DNA of 64,000 nucleotides from NCBI GenBank assembly GCA_019671005.1, contig CM033721.1, positions 54,851,680-54,915,679 of the forward strand, in the 5' to 3' direction. Positions 32,801 through 44,803 of this stretch are shown piece after piece. Position numbers and translations under genes: made by a program. This DNA is from Hibiscus mutabilis (Eukaryota > Streptophyta > Magnoliopsida > Malvales > Malvaceae). The notes beneath the pieces were generated by a model, which was not told the DNA's origin, did not search any database, and worked only from the letters and a program-made list of their open reading frames with translations. Numbering within the stretch: the first letter of the stretch is position 1; each line of letters opens with the position of its first letter.

Positions 32801-35600
32801 TCATGATTTTCCTTAGAATTTCTTATTTGATTTCACAATAAGGTTCATATCTTTTACATGTTTGCCTTGGATCACAATTGGTTATGAATGACATTGGTCC
32901 GTGTTTGACCATAAAGGTCTAAGAATCCTATACTTCTCACTATCCAACCAACTGGCGCCAATCTCCGTACAACTCCCCCGTTACCTCCTACTGTCGCCAA
33001 TAACATATTACATGTAATGGGGCGTCCCCCCCAAGCTGTGGCTCATGGATCGTAGTCCCAATAATACCATGCATCATACCATTGTATCCAAGGTCTTCCA
33101 TTGTAGGAAACTTAAGTCTTTTAAATCTTTAACTTTTATTAGGGGTATCTTATAGCACAAGAATTCTTATTTTACTTTAAAGCTTGTTTTTGTTTCTTAT
33201 GTTTCATGCTTTCAAGGTTCAAGGATTATATTCAAGCAAGTATTTCAAGATCAAGCTTAGCCCTTAGGCTAGTTGAGCCTTAGCTTTTCATTTCACAAAT
33301 TTACTTGCTATTCAAGTAAGCAATTCGAATTATATGCCATTTTAGGCAATCAAGCAATGTCTTTTAATTCATGAGTTATATTATGTTATTAAGCATTTTC
33401 ATCATGGAAGTCCGTACATTCCAAAAAGCATTTGTTAGTTCACACTCAAGGCATCAAGAATCAAGCGTTTACATCATAGAGCACTATCAAGCAAGGTCAA
33501 TTTAAGATTTAATCAAGCACTCAATTATACAGGATATACCGGCATAGGTTCAATCGGCAACTAAGGTAACATACCAAACTTCATGTAAAGATAAGGCCCA
33601 GCAAGAACATTCTCAAACCATGTTTCAAGCAAGGACAATTCAAGGGAGCACATAAGCATAGAATCAATTATCAGCCAAGGTACCAAGATGCATGTATGTA
33701 CATATTCAAGTCATATTTTCCAGCAAGGACACTTCAAGGACAAGAAACCATTCAAGTTGACCAAATTTCACAAGCAAGGATCACTAGACAATCAAGTAGC
33801 AAGATTCAAACACATGCTCATGTTTCAAACAAGGATATTTCAAGTTTACATATTTCATTCATTTTCAAGTTTATCATTAGGCCATTCTTCCCTTATGTTA
33901 TACATAACAAGCATGCCAAAGCATATATTATATTATAGGCATTTAAACAATTAAACATGATTCAAACAAGTTTGGTTAGGACCTAAGTCCTAACCCTGTC
34001 ATTAAAGCTACACTCACAATACTCCTAGCTTATCTTGTGTATTGAATCCGCACCCCTTAGCCCTTAGCTTTGGGATGCTCTACCCTTTGCTCTTCCACAA
34101 AATTCTCCACTGGTTCTAGTATATTGCACAAGAAAGCATACATCAAAACATATTCACATAACTACTCAATTATGGTAACATTGCTAACATTCAATAATCA
34201 TGACTTTGGCAGCATTTTTATGTTCTTAAGTTAACACATGTGGCTTAAATTATTCATTTTCCAGTTTCCTACAAAATAGGGCAGTGATCACTGTCTAAAC
34301 TATTACAAAACAGTTTCTAAAACTGTGTACAAAACAGTCTCAAACTGCCAAGACTATTGATGCCAGCCAGTTTGTACACTGTCCACTAAAACACTCATAA
34401 CTTCTATTCTGTACGTCGAAATTTCGATTAGTTTACACCGTTGGAAAGCTAACTTAATCCTCTTTCGAACGGTATAGGCCTTGCATTTTCATGCGTTTCC
34501 AATTAATATAGTTTTTTATTCAAAGACAGGGTAATTGCATTTCTGGACAATTTGCACTGTCCAACTATTTTCTTTTCCAGATTTTAGCTCAAGACCCAGA
34601 ATTCAATTATGTTTTCTCCTAATGAAAATAGACATACTAAGTTTCATTCCATATAAATTTCAGCTCTGAATTCGATCTACACAATTTATGGTGAATTTTT
34701 GAAGTTGCTTCCCAGAATAGAGCATTCTGGGCAGATTACTCTAGTTTACATTTTAAGCTTCCTAATTCAATTATACAAGGTTTTAACATGATACTTCATT
34801 TCATATACATCTTCTTACATGTCTAGGCCAGTTTAATTCACCTATTAATCTAACTAAAACAAGGCAAGATGATCAATTTATTCAGTTAAGCATGTTTACA
34901 CTTTCATTAATCTATCACTTGAACATAGTTAAATTTCCAGCAACCTAATCTTTTATATAAATATATATACATCAATTTCCAGGAACAATACTCATTTAGA
35001 CATGTATACTAAGTTGATTTGGTCACCTAAACATGTACCCAATCTAGTACACCATTGTACATACATTAACCATCATATGAAATATGAATTTCTACTCATC
35101 CCCTAACATTCCAGCAACCAATATCACACAATCAATATTCAATTTACATGAAATGAAAGAAGGAAATGGCTAATTACCTTCTTCCTTAAGCTATGCTAAC
35201 TGAAACCTCAAGAAAACTTCTGGGATTGAAGCTTAATTCTCTATTTCCATGGAGAATTCTCTTTCTCACTCTAATTTCTCTCTCTTTTTTTTCTATAATC
35301 AGTTTGGGGAAACTAAAGGAAGAAGATGGCTTTCCTTTCCCCATGATACACACATGCCAATTTTCATTTCATGACATGTGTAATAGTCACTCCTTTATTT
35401 TTAATCACCATGCAACCCTTTAGTTAGTCTAGTGTTCAATTTAGCCCCTTTTTAATTTGGAAGGCATGTTGTTATTTACAACACTCTGGTCCTTTAGTAA
35501 TCGGTCACTTCTACTTTCTATTTATAACATTTTATTCTTTTGGTTAATTGTTACTACCTTTAGAACGTATTTCTACTAGGCTCGGGTTTGGGGTATTACA
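29878..35600 (-). repeat. LTR A inserted in pol, 5.7 kb, minus orientation
   Basis: On the plus strand it starts TGTAACACCCATTCTCGG and ends GGCTCGGGTTTGGGGTATTACA, so in minus orientation it reads TGTAATACCCC...GGGTGTTACA like copy E. The flanks are TGTAT (29873-29877) and TGTGT (35601-35605), a 5-bp target duplication with one change. Joining the flanks restores the RNase H frame. Shared family words occur inverted (CCTCCTACTGTCGCC at 32984, GTGCCACCAAC at about 30952). No coding gene is present. It is much longer than copy E, partly because of the tandem repeat at 32544. Confidence 0.85.
32544..32784. repeat. 28-bp minisatellite in LTR A
   Basis: There are about nine head-to-tail copies of a unit like GCTCACCAAGAGCTTCTTTA plus GACATTAT or ACAATAT, giving 26-28-nt periods. 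Two unit types (ending GACATTAT and ACAATAT) alternate irregularly. It is non-coding. Confidence 0.9.
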
Positions 35601-36018
35601 TGTGTTTGCTTTGAAAATTTGGAGACGTTATCTTTATTGCGAAGTGTATTGTTTACACCGATCATAAGAGTTTAAAGTATTTGATGTCTCAAAAGGAGTT
35701 GAATATTAGGCAAAGAAGGTGGATTGAGTTGCTTAAAGATAATGACTTGAGATCGGGTATCATCCAGAAAAGCTAATGTGGTAGCGGATCGTTGAGCCTT
35801 AAGGTTGTTGTTGAGCTTAGGCGATGTTCGCAAGGTTGAGTGTGACACGAGAAGGTGGCTTGTTGTTTGAGTTGCAAGTTAAGCCTACATTGTCTCAAAT
35901 GATCAAAGCAAGACAACCGTATGATAATTCGTTGGTTCCTCATGTTAATGATATTTCGGATGGCAATCCAACTGATTTTCATTTTAATAGCGATGGTGTG
36001 TTGTACTTTAAAGGACAA
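35601..36018 (+). pseudogene. RNase H C-terminal half plus integrase start (duplication copy 1)
   Basis: After LTR A the pol frame resumes with FALKIWRRYLYCE, then a shift and HKSLKYLMSQKELNIRQRRWIELLKD, the C-terminal part of RNase H and its connection. The NVVAD-type motif is disrupted by single-base losses near 35770-35790 compared with copy 2. It is followed by integrase N-terminal text to DGVLYFKGQ, where the duplication joint interrupts it. Confidence 0.85.
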
Positions 36019-36321
36019 TTGTGGATGGTTTCTTTAGTATTGCCGCTTCGTTGATGAAGTTGTTGCAAAAGAATGTTCCTTATGTGTGGACGGAGAGTCA
36101 GCAACATAGTTTTGAGAAGTTGAACGAGGTTTTAACTCATGCTCTTGTCCTAATTCAACCCGAGTCTAGTAAGGATTTTGTAGTCTATAGTGATGTGTTT
36201 TATGTTGGTTTGGTTTGTGTATTGATGCAAGACGGTAAGGTTGTGGCTTATGAATCAAGGCAATTGAAAGTTCATGAGCGCAACTACCCGACTCACAATT
36301 TAGATCTTATGGCGGTTGTAT
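36019..36321 (+). pseudogene. RNase H N-terminal half (duplication copy 2)
   Basis: A near-identical repeat of 29578-29877. A 101-codon frame covers FVVYSDVFYVGLVCVL and ends at the second LTR. It differs from copy 1 at the end (GATCTTATGGCGGTTG instead of GATCTTGCGGCAGTTG). It is fused upstream to integrase text, so it cannot be part of a normal polyprotein. Confidence 0.88.
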
Positions 36322-39300
36322 TGTAACACCCATTCTCGGTTTAGTATAAACCAATCAGGGAGCGTTACCGGGGCAAGCAAGAACAAGGACAATTAAACAT
36401 TTTCGAGGACTCATCTCTAAGAGATGAGTCAAGACTAGCATCAGCTATCACTAGACAAGGATAGCATTTCAAATCCAAATCAAGATACAAGAACATAGCC
36501 AAGGATCAAGCAACATGGAACAAAGTACAAGAAAGGTAGACATGAATCATGGTTTAAGCAAACAAACAAGACAAGATGCACATGGATGGCAATTCAAACA
36601 TGCTATGAGACAAGGATTTATACATGAAAACATTCTCTTATTCAAACTAAACATGATATACACAAGTAGGGTTGATGCTGTTCAGACATAACAAGACTTG
36701 ATTATCATGGTAACATTCACAAATCAATGACTATACATGACTAATTTATAAGATGGCAATTACAAGAACAAGGATGGGTGGTTCCACTCATTTGAACATC
36801 AAGATATGAACATGGGAACATGGCTTTTAAGCAAGACATACTTGAACATGTTAACATGAGTCTCATTCATGGACAAGAAGGTATAGTTTAAATCGAATAT
36901 GATTTGTTAAGATCATTCATGGCATTCAAACTAGGTACATGGGCAAGGATAACATGGTTCAATCAAATAAGGCATACATGGTAACATTCGACCACAAAAG
37001 ACTTAAGTGGTTGTCATTCGAACATCAAGCAAGACTAGGACAAAGATGGTAACATTCGAACCATGAACAATATTCACGGAACTTGGTTTCATTTTATTTT
37101 CAAACAAGGCAAGAAGGCATACTTTTGACTCAAGCAAGACATGAGCATGATAGCCATTTACAAACAAGGACAAAGCATGGATAAGATGGCTTTCAATCAA
37201 CATATACAAGGTGGCATTATAGACATGAACAAGGATTACAAGATAGCATTTTATCAAGGTATTCAATAACCAAGCTTAAACAAATACGAACTAACAAGGC
37301 TTATGCCTTATACAAACCATATAAATAAACCAAACCAATAATTTATACAAACTTCATGAATCAAATGCATGGTTAGCAACTATAGACAAGCCTAGTGCCA
37401 CCAACTAAGAGTAAACAATAGATAGTTCAAGAGAACCGTACAAGCTACACTTGTGTGTATCTTGCTTCAGGCACAAGGAACCGGATACAGAAGTGAGATA
37501 ACCTGTAGGTTGGGAAGAATGGAAACGAGAGTGATAAGTACAAAAGTGTACTTAGTGAGGTAGCACCTAGGACCTAATCAGGTTTACAAAACAAGACTTA
37601 TCAAGGTTGTGACTTAGACAAGATTTTCATTTATGTTCCAAGTTTGAAATATTTTAAGTCTCAAGTTCTATAACATGTTACCAAGAAATCAAGTAGGCAT
37701 TACATGTTCAAGTTGCATATTAAGACCACTATATTAAATAGTTTCAAGTATTCTAGTTCAAGCACCCAATTTGAATTGTTCAAGCAAATTTCAAGAGTTT
37801 GGGTATTTCATACCATTACATACCAAGCAATATCAAGTTTACTAACATTGGTCAATTCAGGCATGGGATCAAACATTTCATTCGAACAATAGTCATGCTT
37901 ACAAGTAGTTTATTCATCAAGTAACAAATAACTCAAGTAGGTAAATTCATATATTATACATGTAATTCAAGTACCTAAACAAGTTTATTAACAAAATTCG
38001 AGTTTCAAATTTACTAACCATGTCTAGCTTAACTTATCTAAAACTTAATTAACATTGTTTGTCAACATGTATATCAACTATCATTTCGAACAACAAGCTT
38101 ATTAAACAAGGTATTATTCGAACAAGGGCAATATACATGGAAATTGGTTTCATATTACTTCGAACATGATAACAAGGACATTCAATTCGATTACAAGTAT
38201 CTTAGGTCATGTCAATATTCAAATGCAAAGCAAGATAGACATGATCAAGTAATTGGAACAAAACACAAGACAGAGTCATGGAAGCAATCAAATTATACAA
38301 ATATAAACATAAGCATTATACACATGGATGACATTCAATTCAAACAACTAGACAAGAACAGGTAAGGCAACTTCAATTCGATTTCAAGACATGAATCATG
38401 GTTAATTTCGAATAGGCCAAAACAAGGTTTACATGGATGGCATTTTGATCAATTTATCATGGACATGGCATGCTTTCAAGCAAGATCAATTAGTAACACC
38501 TCCTCCGAATGTCTCAAGTAGTTTATGATCTTGAAACTCATTCAAGGATCTGCATGGCATATATCAAACAAGTAATCATGTATACAAGAACAAGGCAAGA
38601 CAATTAGTCAATTATTCCTTTCATTCGAATAGGGTCATATACACCATATGGTTTATTGATTAAGCAATAAGAAATACATGTAAGCAAGCTCATCATATCT
38701 AGCAGGTGAATCAAGTATCAAGCATTTCAAGTAAGCAAGTATATCATGTTATTCATGTGATATCGAGTAACAAGCAAGATCATTATCAAAGATCAAGAAT
38801 CATATCATTTGTCGGGCATAGCTTATCCTGCTATACAAGCTTATTTATCAAGTAACAAGAAATTCAAGTTTACATGCCAAACAATTCAAGTATTCAAGCA
38901 AGCTTTATGCATCATTTGTTTTTCATTTGATTAATTTAGTTCATTCTTTTAACACATCTTTTTGCTCACTAATAGTTCAATATTTCATATGTTCACCAAG
39001 AGCTTCTTTAGACATTATGCTCAGCAAGAGATTCTTTAACAATATGCTCACTAAGAGCTTCTTTAGACATTATGCTCAACAAGAGCTTCTTTAGACATTA
39101 TGCTCACCAAGAGCTTCTTTAGACATTATGCTCACCAAGAGCTTCTTTAACAATATGCTCACTAAGAGCTTCTTTAGACATTATGCTCACCAAGAGCATC
39201 TTTAACAATATGCTCACTAAGAGCTTCTTTAAAATTTCATTTTACATTCATGATTTTCCTTAGAATTTCTTATTTGATTTCACAATAAGGTTCATATCTT

Positions 39301-42040
39301 TTACATGTTTGCCTTGGATCACAATTGGTTATGAATGACATTGGTCCGTGTTTGACCATAAAGGTCTAAGAATCCTATACTTCTCACTATCCAACCAACT
39401 GGCGCCAATCTCCGTATAACTCCCCGTTACCTCCTCTGCACGCCAATAACATATTACATGTAATGGGCGTCCCCCAAGCTGTGGCTCATGGATCGTAGTC
39501 CCAATAATACCATGCATCATACCATTGTATCCAAGGTCTTCCATTGTAGGAAACTTAAGTCTTTTAAATCTTTAACTTTTATTAGGGGTATCTTATAGCA
39601 CAAGAATTCTTATTTTACTTTAAAGCTTGTTTTTGTTTCTTATGTTTCATGCTTTCAAGGTTCAAGGATTATATTCAAGCAAGTATTTCAAGATCAAGCT
39701 TAGCCCTTAGGCTAGTTGAGCCTTAGCTTTTCATTTCACAAATTTACTTGCTATTCAAGTAAGCAATTCGAATTATATGCCATTTTAGGCAATCAAGCAA
39801 TGTCTTTTAATTCATGAGTTATATTATGTTATTAAGCATTTTCATCATGGAAGTCCGTACATTCCAAAAAGCATTTGTTAGTTCACACTCAAGGCATCAA
39901 GAATCAAGCGTTTACATCATAGAGCACTATCAAGCAAGGTCAATTTAAGATTTAATCAAGCACTCAATTATACAGGATATACCGGCATAGGTTCAATCGG
40001 CAACTAAGGTAACATACCAAACTTCATGTAAAGATAAGGCCCAGCAAGAACATTCTCAAACCATGTTTCAAGCAAGGACAATTCAAGGGAGCACATAAGC
40101 ATAGAATCAATTATCAGCCAAGGTACCAAGATGCATGTATGTACATATTCAAGTCATATTTTCCAGCAAGGACACTTCAAGGACAAGAAACCATTCAAGT
40201 TGACCAAATTTCACAAGCAAGGATCACTAGACAATCAAGTAGCAAGATTCAAACACATGCTCATGTTTCAAACAAGGATATTTCAAGTTTACATATTTCA
40301 TTCATTTTCAAGTTTATCATTAGGCCATTCTTCCCTTATGTTATACATAACAAGCATGCCAAAGCATATATTATATTATAGGCATTTAAACAATTAAACA
40401 TGATTCAAACAAGTTTGGTTAGGACCTAAGTCCTAACCCTGTCATTAAAGCTACACTCACAATACTCCTAGCTTATCTTGTGTATTGAATCCGCACCCCT
40501 TAGCCCTTAGCTTTGGGATGCTCTACCCTTTGCTCTTCCACCAAATTCTCCACTGGTTCTAGTATATTGCACAAGAAAGCATACATCAAAACATATTCAC
40601 ATAACTACTCAATTATGGTAACATTGCTAACATTCAATAATCATGACTTTGGCAGCATTTTTATGTTCTTAAGTTAACACATGTGGCTTAAATTATTCAT
40701 TTTCCAGTTTCCTACAAAATAGGGCAGTGATCACTGTCTAAACTATTACAAAACAGTTTCTAAAACTGTGTACAAAACAGTCTCAAACTGCCAAGACTAT
40801 TGATGCCAGCCAGTTTGTACACTGTCCACTAAAACACTCATAACTTCTATTCTGTACGTCGAAATTTCGATTAGTTTACACCGTTGGAAAGCTAACTTAA
40901 TCCTCTTTCGAACGGTATAGGCCTTGCATTTTCATGCGTTTCCAATTAATATAGTTTTTTATTCAAAGACAGGGTAATTGCATTTCTGGACAATTTGCAC
41001 TGTCCAACTATTTTCTTTTCCAGATTTTAGCTCAAGACCCAGAATTCAATTATGTTTTCTCTAATGAAAATAGACATACTAAGTTTCATTCCATATAAAT
41101 TTCAGCTCTGAATTCGATCTACACAATTTATGGTGAATTTTTGAAGTTGCTTCCCAGAATAGAGCATTCTGGGCAGATTACTCTAGTTTACATTTTAAGC
41201 TTCCTAATTCAATTATACAAGGTTTTAACATGATACTTCATTTCATATACATCTTCTTACATGTCTAGGCCAGTTTAATTCACCTATTAATCTAACTAAA
41301 ACAAGGCAAGATGATCAATTTATTCAGTTAAGCATGTTTACACTTTCATTAATCTATCACTTGAACATAGTTAAATTTCCAGCAACCTAATCTTTTATAT
41401 AAATATATATACATCAATTTCCAGGAACAATACTCATTTAGACATGTATACTAAGTTGATTTGGTCACCTAAACATGTACCCAATCTAGTACACCATTGT
41501 ACATACATTAACCATCATATGAAATATGAATTTCTACTCATCCCCTAACATTCCAGCAACCAATATCACACAATCAATATTCAATTTACATGAAATGAAA
41601 GAAGGAAATGGCTAATTACCTTCTTCCTTAAGCTATGCTAACTGAAACCTCAAGAAAACTTCTGGGATTGAAGCTTAATTCTCTATTTCCATGGAGAATT
41701 CTCTTTCTCACTCTAATTTCTCTCTCTTTTTTCTATAATCAGTTTGGGGAAACTAAAGGAAGAAGATGGCTTTCCTTTCCCCATGATACACACATGCCAA
41801 TTTTCATTTCATGACATGTGTAATAGTCACTCCTTTATTTTTAATCACCATGCAACCCTTTAGTTAGTCTAGTGTTCAATTTAGCCCCTTTTTAATTTGG
41901 AAGGCATGTTGTTATTTACAACACTCTGGTCCTTTAGTAATCGGTCACTTCTACTTTCTATTTATAACATTTTATTCTTTTGGTTAATTGTTACTACCTT
42001 TAGAACGTATTTCTACTAGGCTCGGGTTTGGGGTATTACA
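36322..42040 (-). repeat. LTR B, duplicate of LTR A
   Basis: It has the same ends and orientation as LTR A (TGTAACACCCATTC at 36322, GGGGTATTACA ending 42040), 5719 nt long. It is flanked by TTGTAT and TGTGTTTGC exactly like copy A because the flanks were duplicated together with it. It is therefore not an independent insertion. Confidence 0.85.
38991..39230. repeat. 28-bp minisatellite in LTR B
   Basis: Duplicate of the array at 32544-32784, with the same order of unit variants, confirming that the array predates the duplication. Confidence 0.9.
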
Positions 42041-42963
42041 TGTGTTTGCTTTGAAAATTTGGAGACATTATCTTTATTGCGAGAAGTGTATTGTTTACAC
42101 CGATCATAAGAGTTTAAAGTATTTGATGTCTCAAAAGGAGTTGAATATTAGGCAAAGAAGGTGGATTGAGTTGCTTAAAGATAATGACTTGAGATCGGGT
42201 ATCATCCAGGAAAAGCTAATGTGGTAGCAGATGCGTTGAGCCTTAAGGTTGTTGTTGAGCTTAGGGCGATGTTCGCAAGGTTGAGTGTGACACGAGAAGG
42301 TGGCTTGTTGTTTGAGTTGCAAGTTAAGCCTACATTGTCTCAAATGATCAAAGCAAGACAACCGTATGATAATTCGTTGGTTCCTCATGTTAATGATATT
42401 TCGGATGGCAATCCAACTGATTTTCATTTTAATAGCGATGGTGTGTTGTACTTTAAAGGACAAATAGTTGTGCCAGAAGATTCAGAGTTGAGGCGCACTA
42501 TTTCGACTGAGGTTCATTCTAGTCTTTTTGCTATGCATCCTGGTGGCACAAAGATGTAGTAGGATTTGAAGGATTTGTATTATTGGTTTGGCTTAAAGAA
42601 GGATGTGGCCAAGCTTGTTTCTCGTTGCATGGTGTGTCAGCAGGTTAAGGTTGAGCATTAGTTTCCTCTAGGTTGTTGCAACTTGTTTAAATACCATAGT
42701 GAAAGTGGGAAAGGATCACCATGGATTTTGTGACGGGTCTACCTTTGACACCATCCAAAAAGAATTCAATATGGGTGATTATTGATTGTTTTACGAAGTG
42801 TGCGCATTTTCTTGTTGTGCTTAGAACCTATACGTTGGATAAGTTAGCAGATGTGTACATCGCTGAGGTTATAAGGTTTCACAGAGTTCCTAAGTCGATT
42901 ATATCAGACAGGGATCCGCGTTTTACATCAAGGTTTTGGTGAAGTCTTTAGACAACTTTTTGG
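42041..42963 (+). pseudogene. RNase H end and integrase, Tekay-like element, truncated
   Basis: The RNase H end (HKSLKYLMSQKELNIRQRR) leads to NVVADAL. The integrase zinc-binding region then shows HSSLFAMHPGGTKM, a stop, and CMVCQQVK, giving the H-H-C-C ligands. The catalytic core begins with MDFVTGLPLTPSKKNSIWV (first Asp) and includes SIISDRDPRFTSRFW (second Asp), then a stop and an abrupt change at about 42963 into Athila LTR sequence. The third catalytic residue (Glu) and the chromodomain are missing. Strand transfer activity is impossible. Confidence 0.88.
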
Positions 42964-43545
42964 GGGGTGGGTACAATTAATATCTTAATAGACTTAAGGG
43001 GCAACGATCAGTTGCTAGATACTAAGGCGAGAAGCTTCGACAAAAGATGTTCAAGTAGATGAACTTACTTCGGAAGTGAGTCAACCCCTTAGGAGTAAAG
43101 TTTGACACTTAATCAAGTTAATTAATAAAAAAAGCTTCACTGTAGACATATAGGGGTTTTATTATGGTTAACTTCGAGTATTACTATCGACAGAGGCAAT
43201 ACTATATTTAATTTGCTCGGCATAAACCAAGGCAGGACATTATTAAATGCTGACATAAGTAGCGTGAAATCCAGGCATCCCTTGCCCACGCTCATCATTC
43301 AATTGATCACTTTTAATCCTTTTTTTTGCCATTTTTAATCTAAAACACCAAAACATTTCAAACACTTTTAATCCTTTCAAACAAGAAAACATTGACCAAA
43401 TAAGTTCTTGGTCAATCCCTGTGGATTCAATACTCAGCTTATTGTTGTATTATACTTGCACGCATAAGACTCACATTGGCACTACTTCTTTGTATTTTAC
43501 ACTAAATATTCTATATTTTGCCAAGCGTTAGCAAAGTCGACAAGT
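42964..43545 (+). repeat. Partial 5' LTR of Athila element
   Basis: This corresponds to the portion of the 3' LTR beginning near 52860 (GACTTAAGGGGCAA at about 43001, AAAGATGTTCAAGTAGATG at 43041), plus about 450 nt of U5 not conserved at the 3' LTR. The first roughly 840 nt of the LTR are missing: the sequence starts directly after the truncated Tekay integrase. It contains GGTCAATCCCTGTGGATTC (about 43411), typical of Athila U5. Confidence 0.7.
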
Positions 43546-43548
43546 TTT

Positions 43549-43566
43549 TGACGCCGTTGCTGGGGA
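43549..43566 (+). other. Primer binding site of Athila element, mutated
   Basis: TGACGCCGTTGCTGGGGA matches the canonical Athila site TGGCGCCGTTGCCGGGGA with two changes, both compatible with C-to-T or G-to-A decay at methylated sites. It lies between the LTR remnant and gag. The usual tRNA is tRNA-Asp (recalled). Confidence 0.8.
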
Positions 43567-43733
43567 TTGTGATGGAATTTATTGTTTTAATTTTTACTTT
43601 TTTTTCTTTTTGTTTTATTTTATTTATTTGTTTTGAACGGTGTATGACCAAAAACTGCCATATGGTAGAAGATTGGCCTTACGATCCGAAAATCGAAAGA
43701 AACCTATGAAGGTTAAAGAAAAAAGTTCGAGAA

Positions 43734-44801
43734 ATGGATAAACCAGGCAATAGAGGAGATGGTGTCTTAAACAATGAAGAGATTCTAGGAATGCACAATG
43801 GGATACCACTAGCTCCTGCTGCTCCAGCCATTAATGTGGAGGAAGATAGACCTATTAGAGAACACTCGGCACCATACATAGACAATTTAATGCCAAGACT
43901 GATTGGTCCTGAGGTAAATACACCGAATTTTGAACTCAAACTGATGATGATACAAACGCTTTTGAATGTAGGACAATTTGATGGAGCACCTACTGGAGAT
44001 CCGAGACAACACTTGAAGCAATTCATGGAAGTTTGCCAGCTAATTCAGCAGGCTGGAGTATTAGAAGATACAATGAAGCTGAAGGTATTCACCTTTTCCC
44101 TAAGAGATAGAGCAAAAATGTGGCTAAGTTTTTTTCCACATGATTCTGTCACCTCATGGGGAGATCTATGCCAAAAAATTTTGCTGCGATTCCAACCACC
44201 TAAACTCACTATCAAGCTGAGGAGTGAGATCATCACATTTAGGCAGGCTGATGATGAGACCCTATATGATACCTAAGAGAGATTTAATGACCTATTGAGG
44301 AGGTGTCCCATGCATAGATTCCCAAAATGGTCCCAGATGGAGACCTTCTACAACAGACTCAATGCACAAGCCAAAACGATTGTTGACGCTTCAGAAAATG
44401 GTTCACTGTTTGAAAAAAACTATAGAGAGGCAGTTGGTATCCTTGAGAGGATTTCATTTAATGATTTCAAGTATCCTACTCCTAGACTTGAGACTGAGAC
44501 AAAAACTGGTGGGAAATTATAGATAGATGAACTTACATCCATCCACGCTGAGATTTCCAATATTACTAGCATGGTGAGAACTTTGCAAAAGAGTAATGAA
44601 TCCCAAGAAGTTAAGACATTAGACATATTCTGTACAATATGTGGAGAGGATCATCACATGGAAGATTGCTCTGCCAACCCTGAGTCGGTAAATTTTGTTG
44701 GCAATTCTAATCGTAATTATAATTTGAATTCCAATACTTACAATGCAGGATGGAGACAACACTCAAATTTAGCTTGGGGAAATCAAGGAGGTAACCAATA
44801 A
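43734..44801 (+). pseudogene. Gag of Athila element, two internal stops
   Basis: One frame runs from the ATG at 43734 to TAA at 44799, interrupted by TAA (44274-44276) and TAG (44520-44522). The capsid part has FELKLMMIQTLLNVGQF, HLKQFMEVCQLI, LRDRAKMWLSFFPHDSVTSW and CPMHRFPKWSQMETFYN, all standard for Athila gag. A zinc knuckle CTICGEDHHMEDC follows at about 44631-44670. An Asn-rich tail precedes the stop. The surrounding frame is otherwise well kept, implying relatively modest age. Confidence 0.88.
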
Positions 44802-44803
44802 AA

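Larger units (their letters stand above)
29575..36018 (+). repeat. Tandem duplication, unit 1 (about 6.44 kb)
   Basis: Unit 1 comprises RNase H 5' half, LTR A and RNase H 3' half plus integrase start. It is repeated immediately in the same orientation as unit 2 (36019-42463). Equivalent points are offset by 6444-6445 nt (for example ATGGTTTCTT at 29581 and 36025; LTR starts 29878 and 36322). The join at 36018/36019 reads AAAGGACAA|TTGTGGATGG, where pol text jumps back. Only scattered substitutions and small indels distinguish the units. Confidence 0.92.
36019..42463 (+). repeat. Tandem duplication, unit 2
   Basis: This is the second unit of the 6.44 kb duplication, ending at AAAGGACAA (42463), after which integrase continues normally. 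Small differences from unit 1 include CCTCTGCACGCC at about 39433 in place of CCTCCTACTGTCGCC, GAACCGTACAAGC at 37434 in place of GAACTGCATAAGC, and a few 1-3 nt indels. These show that the two units are not a simple copy of one read. Confidence 0.9.

Noticed and set aside
29878..42040. LTRs A and B as the two LTRs of one complete retrotransposon
   Set aside because: The 721 nt between them is host pol sequence (RNase H and integrase) duplicated from the flank, with no PBS, PPT or own coding region, so this is a duplicated solo LTR.
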